From Frateuria defendens (lineage in GTDB: Bacteria; Pseudomonadota; Gammaproteobacteria; Xanthomonadales; Rhodanobacteraceae), in NCBI RefSeq assembly GCF_001182895.1, contig NZ_LFQR01000027.1:1-59510 (forward strand): a DNA stretch of 59,510 nt, given 5' to 3'. How positions within the stretch are numbered: position 1 is the first letter of the stretch; each line of letters opens with the position of its first letter. Under the pieces are notes generated by a model, which worked only from the letters and a program-made list of their open reading frames with translations, did no database searches and had not been told where the DNA came from. The position numbers and the translations under genes were made by a program. Below are positions 8,445 through 17,541 of this stretch, piece after piece.

Positions 8445-8478
8445 GGGCGCCAGTGTGAAATCGTGGGAATAAGTGGGA
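8443..8478 (+). promoter_or_regulatory. MraZ operator with four boxes
   Basis: Four hexamers, GTGGGC, GTGTGA, GTGGGA and GTGGGA, start at 8443, 8453, 8463 and 8473, each separated by exactly four bases. This 10-bp-phased GTGGGN repeat is the known MraZ recognition pattern upstream of dcw clusters. The second box is degenerate. The array lies between promoter and mraZ start, which fits autorepression. Confidence 0.88.
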
Positions 8479-8488
8479 ATAACTGGCC

Positions 8489-8935
8489 GTGTTCCAAGGC
8501 GAAACCGCCATCACCGTCGACGACAAGGGCCGCCTGGCCATCCCGACCGCGTATCGGGAGCTGGTGGCGGGCGCCTGCGCCAATCGGCTGGTGATCACCT
8601 ACAACCCGTTCGAGTCGGGCTGCCTGTGGCTGTTCCCGCATGCCGAGTGGGAAAAGGTGCGCGACCAGGTGAACGCCCTGCCGAGCGTGAAGGCGGTGCA
8701 CCGCGCGCTGCAGATGAAGCTGGTCGGCGCGGCGGCGATGGTGGAGCCGGACGGCGCCGGGCGGATCCTGCTGCCGGGCAGCCAGCGCACGGCGGCCGGC
8801 ATCGAGAAGAAGGCGGTGCTGCTGGGCATGGGCAGCAAGTTCGAGCTGTGGAGCGAACAGGCCCACCTGGCCAAGATCCGCCAGACCATCGGCGAAGACG
8901 AAATCAGCGACGACATGGCCGACCTGCGCCTGTGA
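8489..8935 (+). CDS. mraZ: Transcriptional regulator MraZ
   Basis: A 148-residue DNA-binding protein with two AbrB-like domains that forms a ring and represses its own dcw promoter. The N-terminus [19 protein letters not shown] is the first domain signature; the second copy (G-A-G-R-I-L-L-P-G) begins near residue 90. The start is GTG at 8489, required to include the conserved FQGE; the preceding GTGGGA box may double as a weak ribosome-binding site. It is the first gene of the division cluster, with its operator directly upstream. Confidence 0.95.
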   Translation: MFQGETAITVDDKGRLAIPTAYRELVAGACANRLVITYNPFESGCLWLFPHAEWEKVRDQVNALPSVKAVHRALQMKLVGAAAMVEPDGAGRILLPGSQRTAAGIEKKAVLLGMGSKFELWSEQAHLAKIRQTIGEDEISDDMADLRL

Positions 8936-8987
8936 CGGGCGGCGGCCATGGCGGACAAGAGACGGGAGCGGGAATGCGGCATGGCTG

Positions 8988-9255
8988 AGAGCCTGAATTC
9001 ATGCCTCGGGCGGCCCGCGCCGAGATCTGTTTGCCCGCAAGGCAAGGACAGAGAGAGGAAGTGTATGTCGATACACGACCGAGCGATGACGCAGCCTTGC
9101 GGGCAAACAGATCCGGCCCTTCGGGTTGCCGTGCTGTGGCCGTCATGCGGCAGCGCGCGGCTTGGCCAGGGCGCCACCCTGGCCGGCGCCACGCACTACC
9201 ACCTGACAGCCACAGCACGGCAACGCGGGCTACCCGAGACATGAATTCAGGCTCT
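8988..9255. repeat. Nested palindromic element between mraZ and rsmH
   Basis: The outermost 16 bases are a perfect inverted repeat (AGAGCCTGAATTCATG at 8988-9003 and its complement at 9240-9255). The match continues inward with three mismatches to about 32 bp per arm. Inside lie a 20-bp perfect inverted repeat (9025-9044 / 9094-9113), a GTGTAT/ATACAC hairpin (9061-9076), a 16-bp perfect pair (9125-9140 / 9209-9224) and a GGCCAGGG/CCCTGGCC hairpin (9164-9184). There is no open frame of note inside. It has the build of a non-autonomous, MITE-like or REP-cluster insertion. The right arm contains the rsmH start codon. Confidence 0.8.
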
Positions 9256-10167
9256 GAATTGCGGCACATCCCCGTAATGCTTGACGAAGCAGTGGAGGGC
9301 CTCGCCGTGCAGGCAGGCGGGCGGTATCTCGATGGCACCTTCGGACGCGGCGGTCACGCCCGCGCGGTGCTGTCGCGCCTCGGGCCGGAGGGCCGCCTGC
9401 TGCTGATGGACCGCGACCCGCAGGCGATCGCCGCCGCGCAGGACCTCGCCGCCGACCCGCGGGTGTCGATCCGCCACGCCAACTTCTCTACCCTCGCCGA
9501 CTGGGACGCCACCGCCGCCGGCCTCGACGGCGTGCTGCTCGACCTGGGCGTGTCTTCGCCGCAGCTGGACGAGGCCGCGCGCGGCTTCAGCTTCATGGCC
9601 GACGCGCCGCTGGACATGCGCATGGACACCACCCAGGGCGAGAGCGCGGCCGACTTCCTGGCGCATGCCCCGGAGCAGGCCATCGCCGACGTGCTGTGGA
9701 CCTACGGCGAGGAGCGTTTCAGCCGCCGCATCGCCCGCGCCATCGTGGAGCAGCGCGCCGAGGTGCCGATCGCCCGCACCGGCGAGCTGGCCGCGCTGAT
9801 CGAGCGCGTGGTAGGCCGGCGCGAGCCGGGCAAGCATCCGGCCACGCGCAGCTTCCAGGCGCTGCGCATCCGAGTTAACGGCGAACTGGACGCCCTGCAG
9901 CAGGGCCTGGACGCGGCGCTGGAGCGGCTCAAGGTCGGCGGGCGGCTCGCGATCATCAGCTTCCATTCGCTGGAAGACCGCGCGGTGAAGCTGTTCATCC
10001 GCGACCACTCCGGGCGCGTGCAGGGCAACCGGCGCGGCCCGCCGGTTGCCGCCGCACCGGCGCGCCTGAAGGCCGTCGGCAAGGCGCAGTTCCCCTCGGC
10101 GGCCGAGCTGGCCGCCAATCCCCGCGCACGCTCGGCGGTGCTGCGCGTGGCGGAGAAACTCGCATGA
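9241..10167 (+). CDS. rsmH: 16S rRNA (cytosine1402-N4)-methyltransferase
   Basis: Methylates N4 of C1402 in 16S rRNA, the same nucleotide that RsmI modifies. The 308 residues show the family N-terminus [16 protein letters not shown] motif [20 protein letters not shown], and the C-terminal I-S-F-H-S-L-E-D-R. The start at 9241 is the only ATG that keeps HIPVML; it lies in the right arm of a palindromic insertion and has no visible Shine-Dalgarno sequence. It overlaps ftsL by ATGA. The 305-bp gap to mraZ is unusual for this cluster and is filled by the insertion. Confidence 0.95.
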   Translation: MNSGSELRHIPVMLDEAVEGLAVQAGGRYLDGTFGRGGHARAVLSRLGPEGRLLLMDRDPQAIAAAQDLAADPRVSIRHANFSTLADWDATAAGLDGVLLDLGVSSPQLDEAARGFSFMADAPLDMRMDTTQGESAADFLAHAPEQAIADVLWTYGEERFSRRIARAIVEQRAEVPIARTGELAALIERVVGRREPGKHPATRSFQALRIRVNGELDALQQGLDAALERLKVGGRLAIISFHSLEDRAVKLFIRDHSGRVQGNRRGPPVAAAPARLKAVGKAQFPSAAELAANPRARSAVLRVAEKLA

Positions 10168-10436
10168 GGGTGGTGGGCGCCATCGCCGTGCTGCTGCTCC
10201 TGATCGCCACCCTGGTGAGCGCGATCGCGGTGGTGTGGACGCGCCACGAGAGCCGCGTGCAGTTCGTGGAACTGACCCGGCTGCAGAACGCGCGCGACGA
10301 GCTCAACATCGAATACGGCCGGCTCGAGCTGGAGCAGGCGACCTGGGCCGAGCCGCGCCGCATCGACGAGGAAGCGCGCCAGAAGCTCGGCATGGTCACG
10401 CCGCGGCCGCAGGACATCCAGCTGGTGCGCCGATGA
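10164..10436 (+). CDS. ftsL: Cell division protein FtsL
   Basis: A 90-residue bitopic divisome protein. Residues 5-25 form the membrane anchor ([13 protein letters not shown]). After it come a leucine-zipper-like coiled coil ([14 protein letters not shown]) and the conserved [12 protein letters not shown] end that contacts FtsB and FtsW/FtsI. It overlaps both rsmH (ATGA at 10164) and ftsI (ATGA at 10433). Confidence 0.93.
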   Translation: MRVVGAIAVLLLLIATLVSAIAVVWTRHESRVQFVELTRLQNARDELNIEYGRLELEQATWAEPRRIDEEARQKLGMVTPRPQDIQLVRR

Positions 10437-12247
10437 ATCCGCGCCGGCCTGCCGCTCCCTCGCAGACCCGCCGCCGCCAGGGCGGCCCCAGCACCCGCCG
10501 CCGCATGACCGTGGTGGTGAGCGTGCTGGCGCTGGCCTCGCTCGGGCTGGTGGCGCGCGCCTTCGACCTGCAGGTGGTGCGCAAGCAGTTCTACCAGGAC
10601 CAGGGCGATGCGCGCTTCCTGCGCGAGATGCCGATCGCGGTGTCGCGCGGCACCGTCTTCGACCGCAACGGCGAGCCGCTGGCGGTGTCCACGCCGGTGA
10701 TGTCGATCTGGGCCAACCCGGCCGAGGTACTGGACAACGCCGACCGCATCCCCGCGCTGGCCAAGGGACTGGGCGTGGACGCGGGCGAGCTCAAGCAGCG
10801 GCTGACCGAACGCGCCGACCGCGAGTTCGTCTATCTGCGCCGGCAGATGAACCCGGACGTCGCCCAGGCCATCCTCGACCTCGGCGTCCCCGGCATCAAC
10901 GGCCAGCGCGAGTACAAGCGCTACTACCCCTCCGGCCCGCTGACCGCGCACGTGCTGGGTTTCACCAACATCGACGACCACGGCCAGGAAGGTCTGGAGC
11001 TGGCCTACGACGACTGGCTGGCCGGCAAGCCCGGCGCCAAGCGCGTGATCCGCGACCGCATGGGCCACGTGGTGGAGGACGTGGAGCAGATCCGCGCCCC
11101 GCAGCCGGGCCGCAACCTCACGCTCAGCATCGACCGGCGCATCCAGTTCCTGGCCTACAACGAGCTGAAGGCGACGATGGAGAAGTCCGGCGCCGATTCG
11201 GCCTCGATGGTGATCATGGACGTCCATACCGGCGAGGTGCTGGCGATGGTCAACCTGCCCACCTACAACCCGAACGCGGTGGGCGACAGCTCGGCGTCCT
11301 CGCGCCGCAACCGCGCGATGACCGACGTGCTGGAGCCCGGCTCCACGGTGAAGCCCGTGCTGATGGCGGCGGCGCTGTCCAGCGGCCGGTACACGCCCAC
11401 CGGCCCGCTGATCGACACCACCGGCGGCCACTGGATGTACCTGGGCAAGGACATCCACGACACCCACAACTGGGGCGTGCTCACGCCCACCGGCGTGATC
11501 ACCAAGTCCAGCAACGTGGGCGCGGCGCGCATCGCCTCCAACCTCGACACCGACCTGATGTACGGCACCTACCGCGCGTTCGGCTTCGGCGCCAGCACCA
11601 ACAGCGGCTTCCCGGGCGAGGCCTCCGGCTACGTCAAGCCGGGCAGCCGCTGGGGCCTGCGCGAGAAGGCCATCTTTGCCTACGGCTACGGCCTCAACGT
11701 GACCATGCTGCAGCTGGCCAATGCCTACGCGACCATCGCCGACAGCGGCGTGATGCACACGCCCACCTTCATCAAGGGCGGCGGCAACGACAGTAAGGCG
11801 GTCATCGAGCCGCGCATCGCGCAGCAACTGCTCGGCATGCTGGAAACCACCACTCAGCCGGGCGGCACCGCCGCGCCGTACGCCTGGATCGCCAACTACA
11901 CGGTCGCCGCCAAGACCGGCACGGCGCACAAGGCCACCGCAGGCGGCTACTCCAAGAACAACTACGGCGCCGCCTTCGCCGGCATGGTGCCGGCGACCAA
12001 CCCGCGGCTGGCCGCGGCGGTGGTGGTCGACAACCCGACCAAGGGCAGCTACTACGGCGGCCTGGTGTCCGGCCCGGTGTTCGCCCGGGTCATGGACGGC
12101 GCGCTGCGCCTGCTCGACATTCCGCCCGACAACATCGGGCGCTGGTATGCGGGCGGGCCGCTGCAGGGCCAGAACGGGCTGACCGGCAACAAGCCGCCGG
12201 AGGCGCCGAACATCGAAGAGGCGCCGCCGGAGGACGAGTCGCCATGA
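10433..12247 (+). CDS. ftsI: Peptidoglycan D,D-transpeptidase FtsI (PBP3)
   Basis: Septum-specific class B penicillin-binding protein, 604 residues. A short basic cytoplasmic tail and one membrane helix (about 25-43) anchor it. The transpeptidase triads are visible: Ser304 in G-S-T-V-K, S-S-N at 359-361 and K-T-G at 494-496. The N-terminal R-G-x-I/V-F-D-R-N-G dimerisation motif is present (R-G-T-V-F-D-R-N-G). Start and stop both lie in ATGA overlaps with ftsL and murE. Length and layout are normal for the family. Confidence 0.96.
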   Translation: MNPRRPAAPSQTRRRQGGPSTRRRMTVVVSVLALASLGLVARAFDLQVVRKQFYQDQGDARFLREMPIAVSRGTVFDRNGEPLAVSTPVMSIWANPAEVLDNADRIPALAKGLGVDAGELKQRLTERADREFVYLRRQMNPDVAQAILDLGVPGINGQREYKRYYPSGPLTAHVLGFTNIDDHGQEGLELAYDDWLAGKPGAKRVIRDRMGHVVEDVEQIRAPQPGRNLTLSIDRRIQFLAYNELKATMEKSGADSASMVIMDVHTGEVLAMVNLPTYNPNAVGDSSASSRRNRAMTDVLEPGSTVKPVLMAAALSSGRYTPTGPLIDTTGGHWMYLGKDIHDTHNWGVLTPTGVITKSSNVGAARIASNLDTDLMYGTYRAFGFGASTNSGFPGEASGYVKPGSRWGLREKAIFAYGYGLNVTMLQLANAYATIADSGVMHTPTFIKGGGNDSKAVIEPRIAQQLLGMLETTTQPGGTAAPYAWIANYTVAAKTGTAHKATAGGYSKNNYGAAFAGMVPATNPRLAAAVVVDNPTKGSYYGGLVSGPVFARVMDGALRLLDIPPDNIGRWYAGGPLQGQNGLTGNKPPEAPNIEEAPPEDESP

Positions 12248-13713
12248 GCGCCCTCCGTCTCGACCGCCTGCTGCAAGGCATCGCCGACGCCGCCGACCTG
12301 GGCGGTCTCGCCGTCTCCGGGCTCAGCCTCGACTCGCGCCGGGTACGCCCGGGCGAGGCCTTCCTCGCGCTGCGCGGCACGCGCGAGCACGGCATTGCCT
12401 ACGCCGCGCAGGCCGCGGCGAACGGCGCCGCCGTGGTGCTGGCCGAAGCGCCGGCCGAGGCCGACGCTGCTCTCGACGTGCCGGTACTGTGGATCGACGG
12501 CCTGCACGCGCAGGTCGGCGAGCTCGCCGCGCGCTTCTACGGCCGGCCCTCGCAGGCGTTGCGGATCACCGGCGTGACCGGCACCAACGGCAAGACCTCC
12601 ACCGTGCAGTTGCTGGCGCAGGCGTTCGAGTTCCTCGGCCAGCGCGCGGCCACCATCGGCACGCTGGGCGCGGGCCTGCACGGCCGGCTCGACGAGGGCG
12701 AGCGCACCACGCCGGATGCGATCAGCGTGCAGCGCCTGCTGGCCGATTTCCGCGACCGGGGAGCAAGCCAGGTGGCGATGGAAGTGTCCTCGCACGCGCT
12801 GGAGCAGGGCCGCGTGGGCGCGGTGGCGTTCGAGGTGGCGGCCTTCACCAACCTCACCCGCGACCACCTCGACTACCACGGCAGCATGGCGGCCTACGGT
12901 GCGGCCAAGGCCAAGCTGTTCGCCTGGCCGGGGCTGAAGGCCGCGGTGGTGAATATCGACGACGGCTTCGGCCGCGAACTGGCGGCTTCGCTGTCGGCCT
13001 CGCTGCGCGTGCTGCGCACCAGCGCGAACGGCGACGCGCAGGCCGAGGTCGCCGCCACCCACATCGTCACCGCCGCGCAGGGGCTGTCTTTCGAGCTGCG
13101 TCTGCCGGGCGGCACGGCGGCGGTGCACAGCGCACTGCTGGGCCGCTTCAACGTCGCCAACCTGCTGACGGTGGCGGGCTGCCTCGCCGCGATGGCGGTG
13201 CCGCTCGCACGCATCGTCGCGGCGCTGGAATCACTGCGGCCGATCGACGGCCGCATGAACCGCCTGGGCGGCCACGATGGCCAGCCGCTGGTGGTGGTGG
13301 ATTACGCCCACACGCCCGATGCGCTGGAACAGGCGCTGGCCGCCGTGCGCGCGCATTGCGCCGGGCGGCTGGTCTGCGTGCTCGGCTGCGGCGGCGAGCG
13401 CGACGCGGGCAAGCGCCCGCAGATGGGCGCGATCGCCGAGCGGCTGGCCGACGTGGCGATCGTCACCGACGACAACCCGCGCGGGGAAGACGGCGATGCC
13501 ATCGTGGCGCAGATCCTCGCCGGCATGCGCCACCCCGCCGCCGTGCAGCGCGACCGCGCCGCCGCGATCCGCCAGGCGCTGGACCAGGCGCAGGCGGGCG
13601 ATGCGGTGCTGATCGCCGGCAAGGGCCACGAGACTTACCAGGAAGGCCCGCACGGCAAGCGTCCGTTCGACGACCTCGCGGTGGCGCGCGGCATTCTGGA
13701 GGCCCACGCATGA
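12244..13713 (+). CDS. murE: UDP-MurNAc-L-Ala-Glu: meso-diaminopimelate ligase
   Basis: Adds the third stem-peptide residue in the cytoplasm using ATP. The 489 residues carry the Mur ligase P-loop G-T-N-G-K-T-S (about 114-120), the N-L-T-R-D-H-L-D-Y-H-G motif and the D-N-P-R motif (D-D-N-P-R-G-E-D) that selects meso-DAP over lysine. The C-terminal A-G-K-G-H-E-T-Y-Q is also typical. It overlaps ftsI and murF by ATGA. Confidence 0.96.
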   Translation: MSALRLDRLLQGIADAADLGGLAVSGLSLDSRRVRPGEAFLALRGTREHGIAYAAQAAANGAAVVLAEAPAEADAALDVPVLWIDGLHAQVGELAARFYGRPSQALRITGVTGTNGKTSTVQLLAQAFEFLGQRAATIGTLGAGLHGRLDEGERTTPDAISVQRLLADFRDRGASQVAMEVSSHALEQGRVGAVAFEVAAFTNLTRDHLDYHGSMAAYGAAKAKLFAWPGLKAAVVNIDDGFGRELAASLSASLRVLRTSANGDAQAEVAATHIVTAAQGLSFELRLPGGTAAVHSALLGRFNVANLLTVAGCLAAMAVPLARIVAALESLRPIDGRMNRLGGHDGQPLVVVDYAHTPDALEQALAAVRAHCAGRLVCVLGCGGERDAGKRPQMGAIAERLADVAIVTDDNPRGEDGDAIVAQILAGMRHPAAVQRDRAAAIRQALDQAQAGDAVLIAGKGHETYQEGPHGKRPFDDLAVARGILEAHA

Positions 13714-15074
13714 TGCGCCTGGGCGCCATCGCGATGTGGACCGGCGGCCGCCTGCTCGGCGCCGACGCCGAGGTGCGCGGCGTGGCGATCGACACGCGCA
13801 AGCTCCGGCCCGGCGACCTCTTCGTGGCGATCCGCGGCGAGCACGTGGACGGCCACGACTACCTCGCCGCGGCGGCCGAGCGCGGCGCGGCCGGCGCGCT
13901 GGTCACGCGCAAGGTGGACAGCCCGCTGCCGCAGGTGGCGGTGGCCGACAGCGTGCAGGCGCTTGGCGACCTCGCCAGCGCGGTGCGCGCGCAGCGGCGC
14001 GTGCGCGTGGTGGGCATCACCGGCTCCAACGGCAAGACCACGGTGCGCACGCTCGCCGCTTCGATCCTGTCGCGGCACGGCCGCACGCACTCCAACGCCG
14101 GCAACTTCAACAACGAGATCGGCCTGCCGCTGACCCTGCTGGCGATGCCCGAGGACGCCGAATACGCGGTACTGGAGATGGGCGCCGGCAAGCCGGGCGA
14201 CATCGCCTACCTCGCCGCCATCGCGCGGCCGGACATCGGCCTGGTCAACCTGATCGCGCCGGCGCACCTGGAGCGCATGGGCAGCGTGGAGGGCGTGGCC
14301 GAGACCAAGGGCGCGCTGTACCAGGCGCTGCCGGCGGACGGCGTGGCGATCATCAACGCGGACGACGCCTTCGCCGGCTTCTTCGCCGGGCTGGCCGGCG
14401 GGCGGCGGGTGCTGCGCTTCGGCCTGGAGCGCGAGGCCGACGTCGGCGCCGAGATCCTCGAGCAGCGCGTGGACGGCTCGCGCTTCCTGCTGCGCACGCC
14501 GGTTGGCGAGGCCGAGGTGGCGCTGCCGCTGCCGGGCCGGCACAACGTGGCCAACGCGCTGGCGGCCACGGCGATCGCGCTGGCGCTGGAGGTGCCGCTC
14601 GCCACCATCGTGGCCGGGCTGATGCACGCGCCGGCGGTGTCCGGCCGGCTCCGGCGCGAGACGCTGCCGGGTGGCTGGACGCTGATCGACGACAGCTACA
14701 ACGCCAACCCCAGCTCGATGGCGGCCGCCATCGACACGCTGGCGCTGGCGCCGGGCGAGCGTTGGCTGGTGCTCGGCGACATGGGCGAACTCGGCCCCGA
14801 CGAGCGCGCGCTGCACGGCGGCGTGGGCGCGTGGGCCAAGGCGGCGGGCATCGAGCGGCTGTTCGCGGTGGGGCCGCTGAGCGCGGCGGCGGTGGAGGCC
14901 TTCGGCCCCGGCGCCACCCACTACGCGGACAAGGCTGCGCTGATCGCGGCGCTCCGGGAACAACTACACGGCGGCGTCACCTGCCTGGTCAAGGGCTCGC
15001 ATTCGGCGGCCATGGACCAGGTGGCGGCGGCGCTCGGGCACGACCGGGAGGAGGGCGCATCCGATGCTGCTTGA
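13710..15074 (+). CDS. murF: UDP-MurNAc-tripeptide: D-Ala-D-Ala ligase
   Basis: Completes the UDP-MurNAc pentapeptide. 454 residues with P-loop [16 protein letters not shown] after it, D-D-S-Y-N-A-N-P-S in the C-terminal half and G-D-M-G-E-L-G. The start at 13710 is in an ATGA overlap with murE; the next codon is also ATG. It overlaps mraY by 11 bp. Confidence 0.96.
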   Translation: MMRLGAIAMWTGGRLLGADAEVRGVAIDTRKLRPGDLFVAIRGEHVDGHDYLAAAAERGAAGALVTRKVDSPLPQVAVADSVQALGDLASAVRAQRRVRVVGITGSNGKTTVRTLAASILSRHGRTHSNAGNFNNEIGLPLTLLAMPEDAEYAVLEMGAGKPGDIAYLAAIARPDIGLVNLIAPAHLERMGSVEGVAETKGALYQALPADGVAIINADDAFAGFFAGLAGGRRVLRFGLEREADVGAEILEQRVDGSRFLLRTPVGEAEVALPLPGRHNVANALAATAIALALEVPLATIVAGLMHAPAVSGRLRRETLPGGWTLIDDSYNANPSSMAAAIDTLALAPGERWLVLGDMGELGPDERALHGGVGAWAKAAGIERLFAVGPLSAAAVEAFGPGATHYADKAALIAALREQLHGGVTCLVKGSHSAAMDQVAAALGHDREEGASDAA

Positions 15075-16164
15075 ACTGGCGGAATGGATGGCTCGGCACT
15101 TCACGGCCCTGCACCTGTTCCAGTACATCACCTTCAGGGCGATCATGGCCGCGCTCACCGCGCTGGCGCTGTCGCTGCTGTCCGGCCCCGCGTTGATCCG
15201 CAAGCTGGCCGCGCTCAAGGCCGGCCAGGTGGTGCGCAAGGACGGCCCGCAGACGCACCTGGCCAAGGCCGGCACGCCGACCATGGGCGGGGTGATGATC
15301 CTGCTCGCGGTGGCCGTCTCCACATTGCTGTGGACCGACCTGCACAACCGCTACGTGTGGCTGGTGCTGGCGGTGCTGGTGGGCTTCGGCGCGATCGGCT
15401 TCTACGACGACTACAAGAAGCTGGTGCTGCGCGACAGCCGCGGCCTGGCCTCGCGCTGGAAGTATTTCTGGCAGTCGGTGTTCGGCCTTGCCGCCGCGCT
15501 GTTCCTCTACTACACCGCGCCGCACGCGACCGGCCCGGCGCCGGTGGCGGAGACGGCGCTGTACGTGCCGCTGTTCAAGCAGGTGGTGGTGCCGCTGGGC
15601 CTGTTCTTCGTGGTGATCGCCTACTTCATGATCGTGGGCTTCTCCAACGCGGTGAACCTCACCGACGGCCTGGACGGCCTGGCGATCCTGCCCAGCGTGC
15701 TGGTGTCGGTGGCGCTGGGCGCGTTCGCCTACCTCGCCGGCAACCGCGTGTTCTCCGAGTACCTCGGCATTCCGGCCATCCCCGGCGCGGGCGAGCTGGC
15801 CATCGTGTGCGGCGCGCTGGCCGGCGCGGGGCTGGGCTTCCTGTGGTTCAACACCTACCCGGCGCAGGTGTTCATGGGCGACGTGGGCGCGCTGGCGATC
15901 GGCGCCGTGCTGGCCACCATCGCGGTGATCGTGCGCCAGGAGATCGTGCTGATCGTGATGGGCGGCGTGTTCGTGCTGGAGACGGTGTCGGTGATGCTGC
16001 AGGTGGCGAGCTTCAAGCTCCGCGGCAAGCGCATCTTCCGCATGGCGCCGATCCACCACCACTTCGAGCTCAAGGGCTGGCCCGAGCCGCGGGTGATCGT
16101 GCGCTTCTGGATCATCAGCGTCGTGCTGGTGCTGATCGGCCTTGCCACGTTGAAGGTGAGGTGA
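15064..16164 (+). CDS. mraY: Phospho-MurNAc-pentapeptide transferase
   Basis: Polytopic inner-membrane enzyme making lipid I from UDP-MurNAc-pentapeptide and undecaprenyl phosphate. 366 residues. Motifs: T-P-T-M-G-G (about 74-79), [16 protein letters not shown] with its catalytic Asp, and the H-H-H-F-E motif in the last cytoplasmic loop. After it the cluster would normally continue with murD; here a 132-bp gap with a palindromic repeat leads straight to ftsW. Confidence 0.96.
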   Translation: MLLELAEWMARHFTALHLFQYITFRAIMAALTALALSLLSGPALIRKLAALKAGQVVRKDGPQTHLAKAGTPTMGGVMILLAVAVSTLLWTDLHNRYVWLVLAVLVGFGAIGFYDDYKKLVLRDSRGLASRWKYFWQSVFGLAAALFLYYTAPHATGPAPVAETALYVPLFKQVVVPLGLFFVVIAYFMIVGFSNAVNLTDGLDGLAILPSVLVSVALGAFAYLAGNRVFSEYLGIPAIPGAGELAIVCGALAGAGLGFLWFNTYPAQVFMGDVGALAIGAVLATIAVIVRQEIVLIVMGGVFVLETVSVMLQVASFKLRGKRIFRMAPIHHHFELKGWPEPRVIVRFWIISVVLVLIGLATLKVR

Positions 16165-16172
16165 TGAGAGCC

Positions 16173-16279
16173 GTGAATCGGAAATCGGGAATCGGGAATC
16201 GGAACAGCGCCGGCGCGCTGGTGCCGCGCACCGCCGCGCGCGCGCTCTTCGATGCCCCATTCCCCATTCCCGATTCCCC
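16173..16279. repeat. GGGAATCGGGAAT palindrome between mraY and ftsW
   Basis: Left arm GTGAATCGGAAATCGGGAAT plus CGGGAATCGG (16173-16202) and right arm CCATTCCCCATTCCCGATTC (16257-16276) are inverted copies flanking a GC-rich centre. This is the intergenic member of the repeat family also found at 17543 and 21078. Confidence 0.75.
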
Positions 16280-16296
16280 GCTTGCGGAGCAAGCCC

Positions 16297-17541
16297 ATGT
16301 TTGATGCCAGCCAAGCCAAGCGCCGCCAGGGCCCGCGCGGCCACTTTGACCTGCCGCTGCTGATCGCGCTGGTCGGCCTCGCCAGCATCGGCGTGGTGAT
16401 GGTGGCGTCCAGCTCGATCTCGGTGGCCGACAGCCAGCACATCGGCGCGTTCTATTACCTCAAGCGCCACCTGGTGTTCCTCGGCCTGGGCACGGTGCTG
16501 GCCGGCATGGCGATGCGCACCGAGCTGAAGTTCTTCGAGAAGCGCGCGTTCCTGCTGCTGCTGATCGCCTTCATCATGCTGCTGGCGGTGTTCGTGCCGC
16601 ACTTGGGCATGCGCATCAACGGCGCGCGGCGCTGGCTCAACCTCGTCGTGACCAGCTTCCAGCCGGTGGAGGCGGTGAAGCTGATCCTGGTGGCCTACAT
16701 CGCCAGCTACCTGGTGCGCCACCGCGAGAGCGTGGAGACGCGCTTCCTCGGCCTGATCAAGCCGATCATGGTGGCCGGCCTGATCGTGCTGTTCCTGCTG
16801 GCGCAGCCGGACTTCGGCTCGGCCACGCTGATGATCGCGGTGACCATCGCCATGGTGTGGCTGGGTGGCGCGCGGCCGCTGTTCCTGTTCCTGATGGGCT
16901 TGCCGCTGATGCCGCTGCTGGCGATCGCGGCCACCAGCGAGAGCTACCGCATGAAGCGGCTCACCTCGTTCATGGACCCGTGGAAGGACCCGTTCAACGA
17001 CGGCTTCCAGCTCACCCAGTCGCTGATGGCCATCGGCCGCGGCGAGTGGAGCGGGGTGGGGCTGGGCTCGAGCGTGCTCAAGCTTTCCTACCTGCCCGAG
17101 GCGCACACCGATTTCATCCTCGCCGTGATTGGCGAGGAGCTGGGGCTGGCCGGCATCGTCGCGGTGATGGGGCTGTTCGCGCTGGCGGTGGGGCGCGGCC
17201 TCTACCTCGGCCTCAAGGGCGTGGAGATCGGCCAGCGCTTCGCCGGCTACGTGGCCTTCGGCCTGTCGCTGATGCTGGGCCTGCAGGCGATGGTGTCGAT
17301 CGGCGTGAACCTGGGCGCGCTGCCCACCAAGGGCCTGACCCTGCCGCTGATCAGCTCGGGCGGCTCTTCGGTGCTGCTCACCTGCGCCATGGCCGGCGTG
17401 CTGCTGCGCGCCACCTTCGAGATCAACCGCGCGCTCGATGCGCGCCAGCAGAACCAGCGCATGCCGGCGGCCGCCGTGGCCGACGCCCATGCGGCGGTGG
17501 CGGCGACGCGCGAGCGTGAGCGCGAGGCGGTGACGGCATGA
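16297..17541 (+). CDS. ftsW: Lipid II polymerase FtsW (SEDS glycosyltransferase)
   Basis: Divisome glycosyltransferase working with FtsI. 414 residues, about ten membrane helices. Motifs include N-G-A-R-R-W-L (about 107-113), the conserved Q-P-D-F-G-S loop, and P-L-I-S-S-G-G-S-S near the C-terminus. The start at 16297 follows GGAG at 16285-16288; the upstream in-frame ATG at 16252 would translate the repeat's right arm and is rejected. FtsW overlaps murG's first ATG by ATGA (17538). Confidence 0.95.
   Translation: MFDASQAKRRQGPRGHFDLPLLIALVGLASIGVVMVASSSISVADSQHIGAFYYLKRHLVFLGLGTVLAGMAMRTELKFFEKRAFLLLLIAFIMLLAVFVPHLGMRINGARRWLNLVVTSFQPVEAVKLILVAYIASYLVRHRESVETRFLGLIKPIMVAGLIVLFLLAQPDFGSATLMIAVTIAMVWLGGARPLFLFLMGLPLMPLLAIAATSESYRMKRLTSFMDPWKDPFNDGFQLTQSLMAIGRGEWSGVGLGSSVLKLSYLPEAHTDFILAVIGEELGLAGIVAVMGLFALAVGRGLYLGLKGVEIGQRFAGYVAFGLSLMLGLQAMVSIGVNLGALPTKGLTLPLISSGGSSVLLTCAMAGVLLRATFEINRALDARQQNQRMPAAAVADAHAAVAATREREREAVTA

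Noticed and set aside
9001-9240. N-terminal extension of RsmH from the ATG at 9001
   Set aside because: It would translate the palindromic insertion and adds 80 residues unknown in the family.
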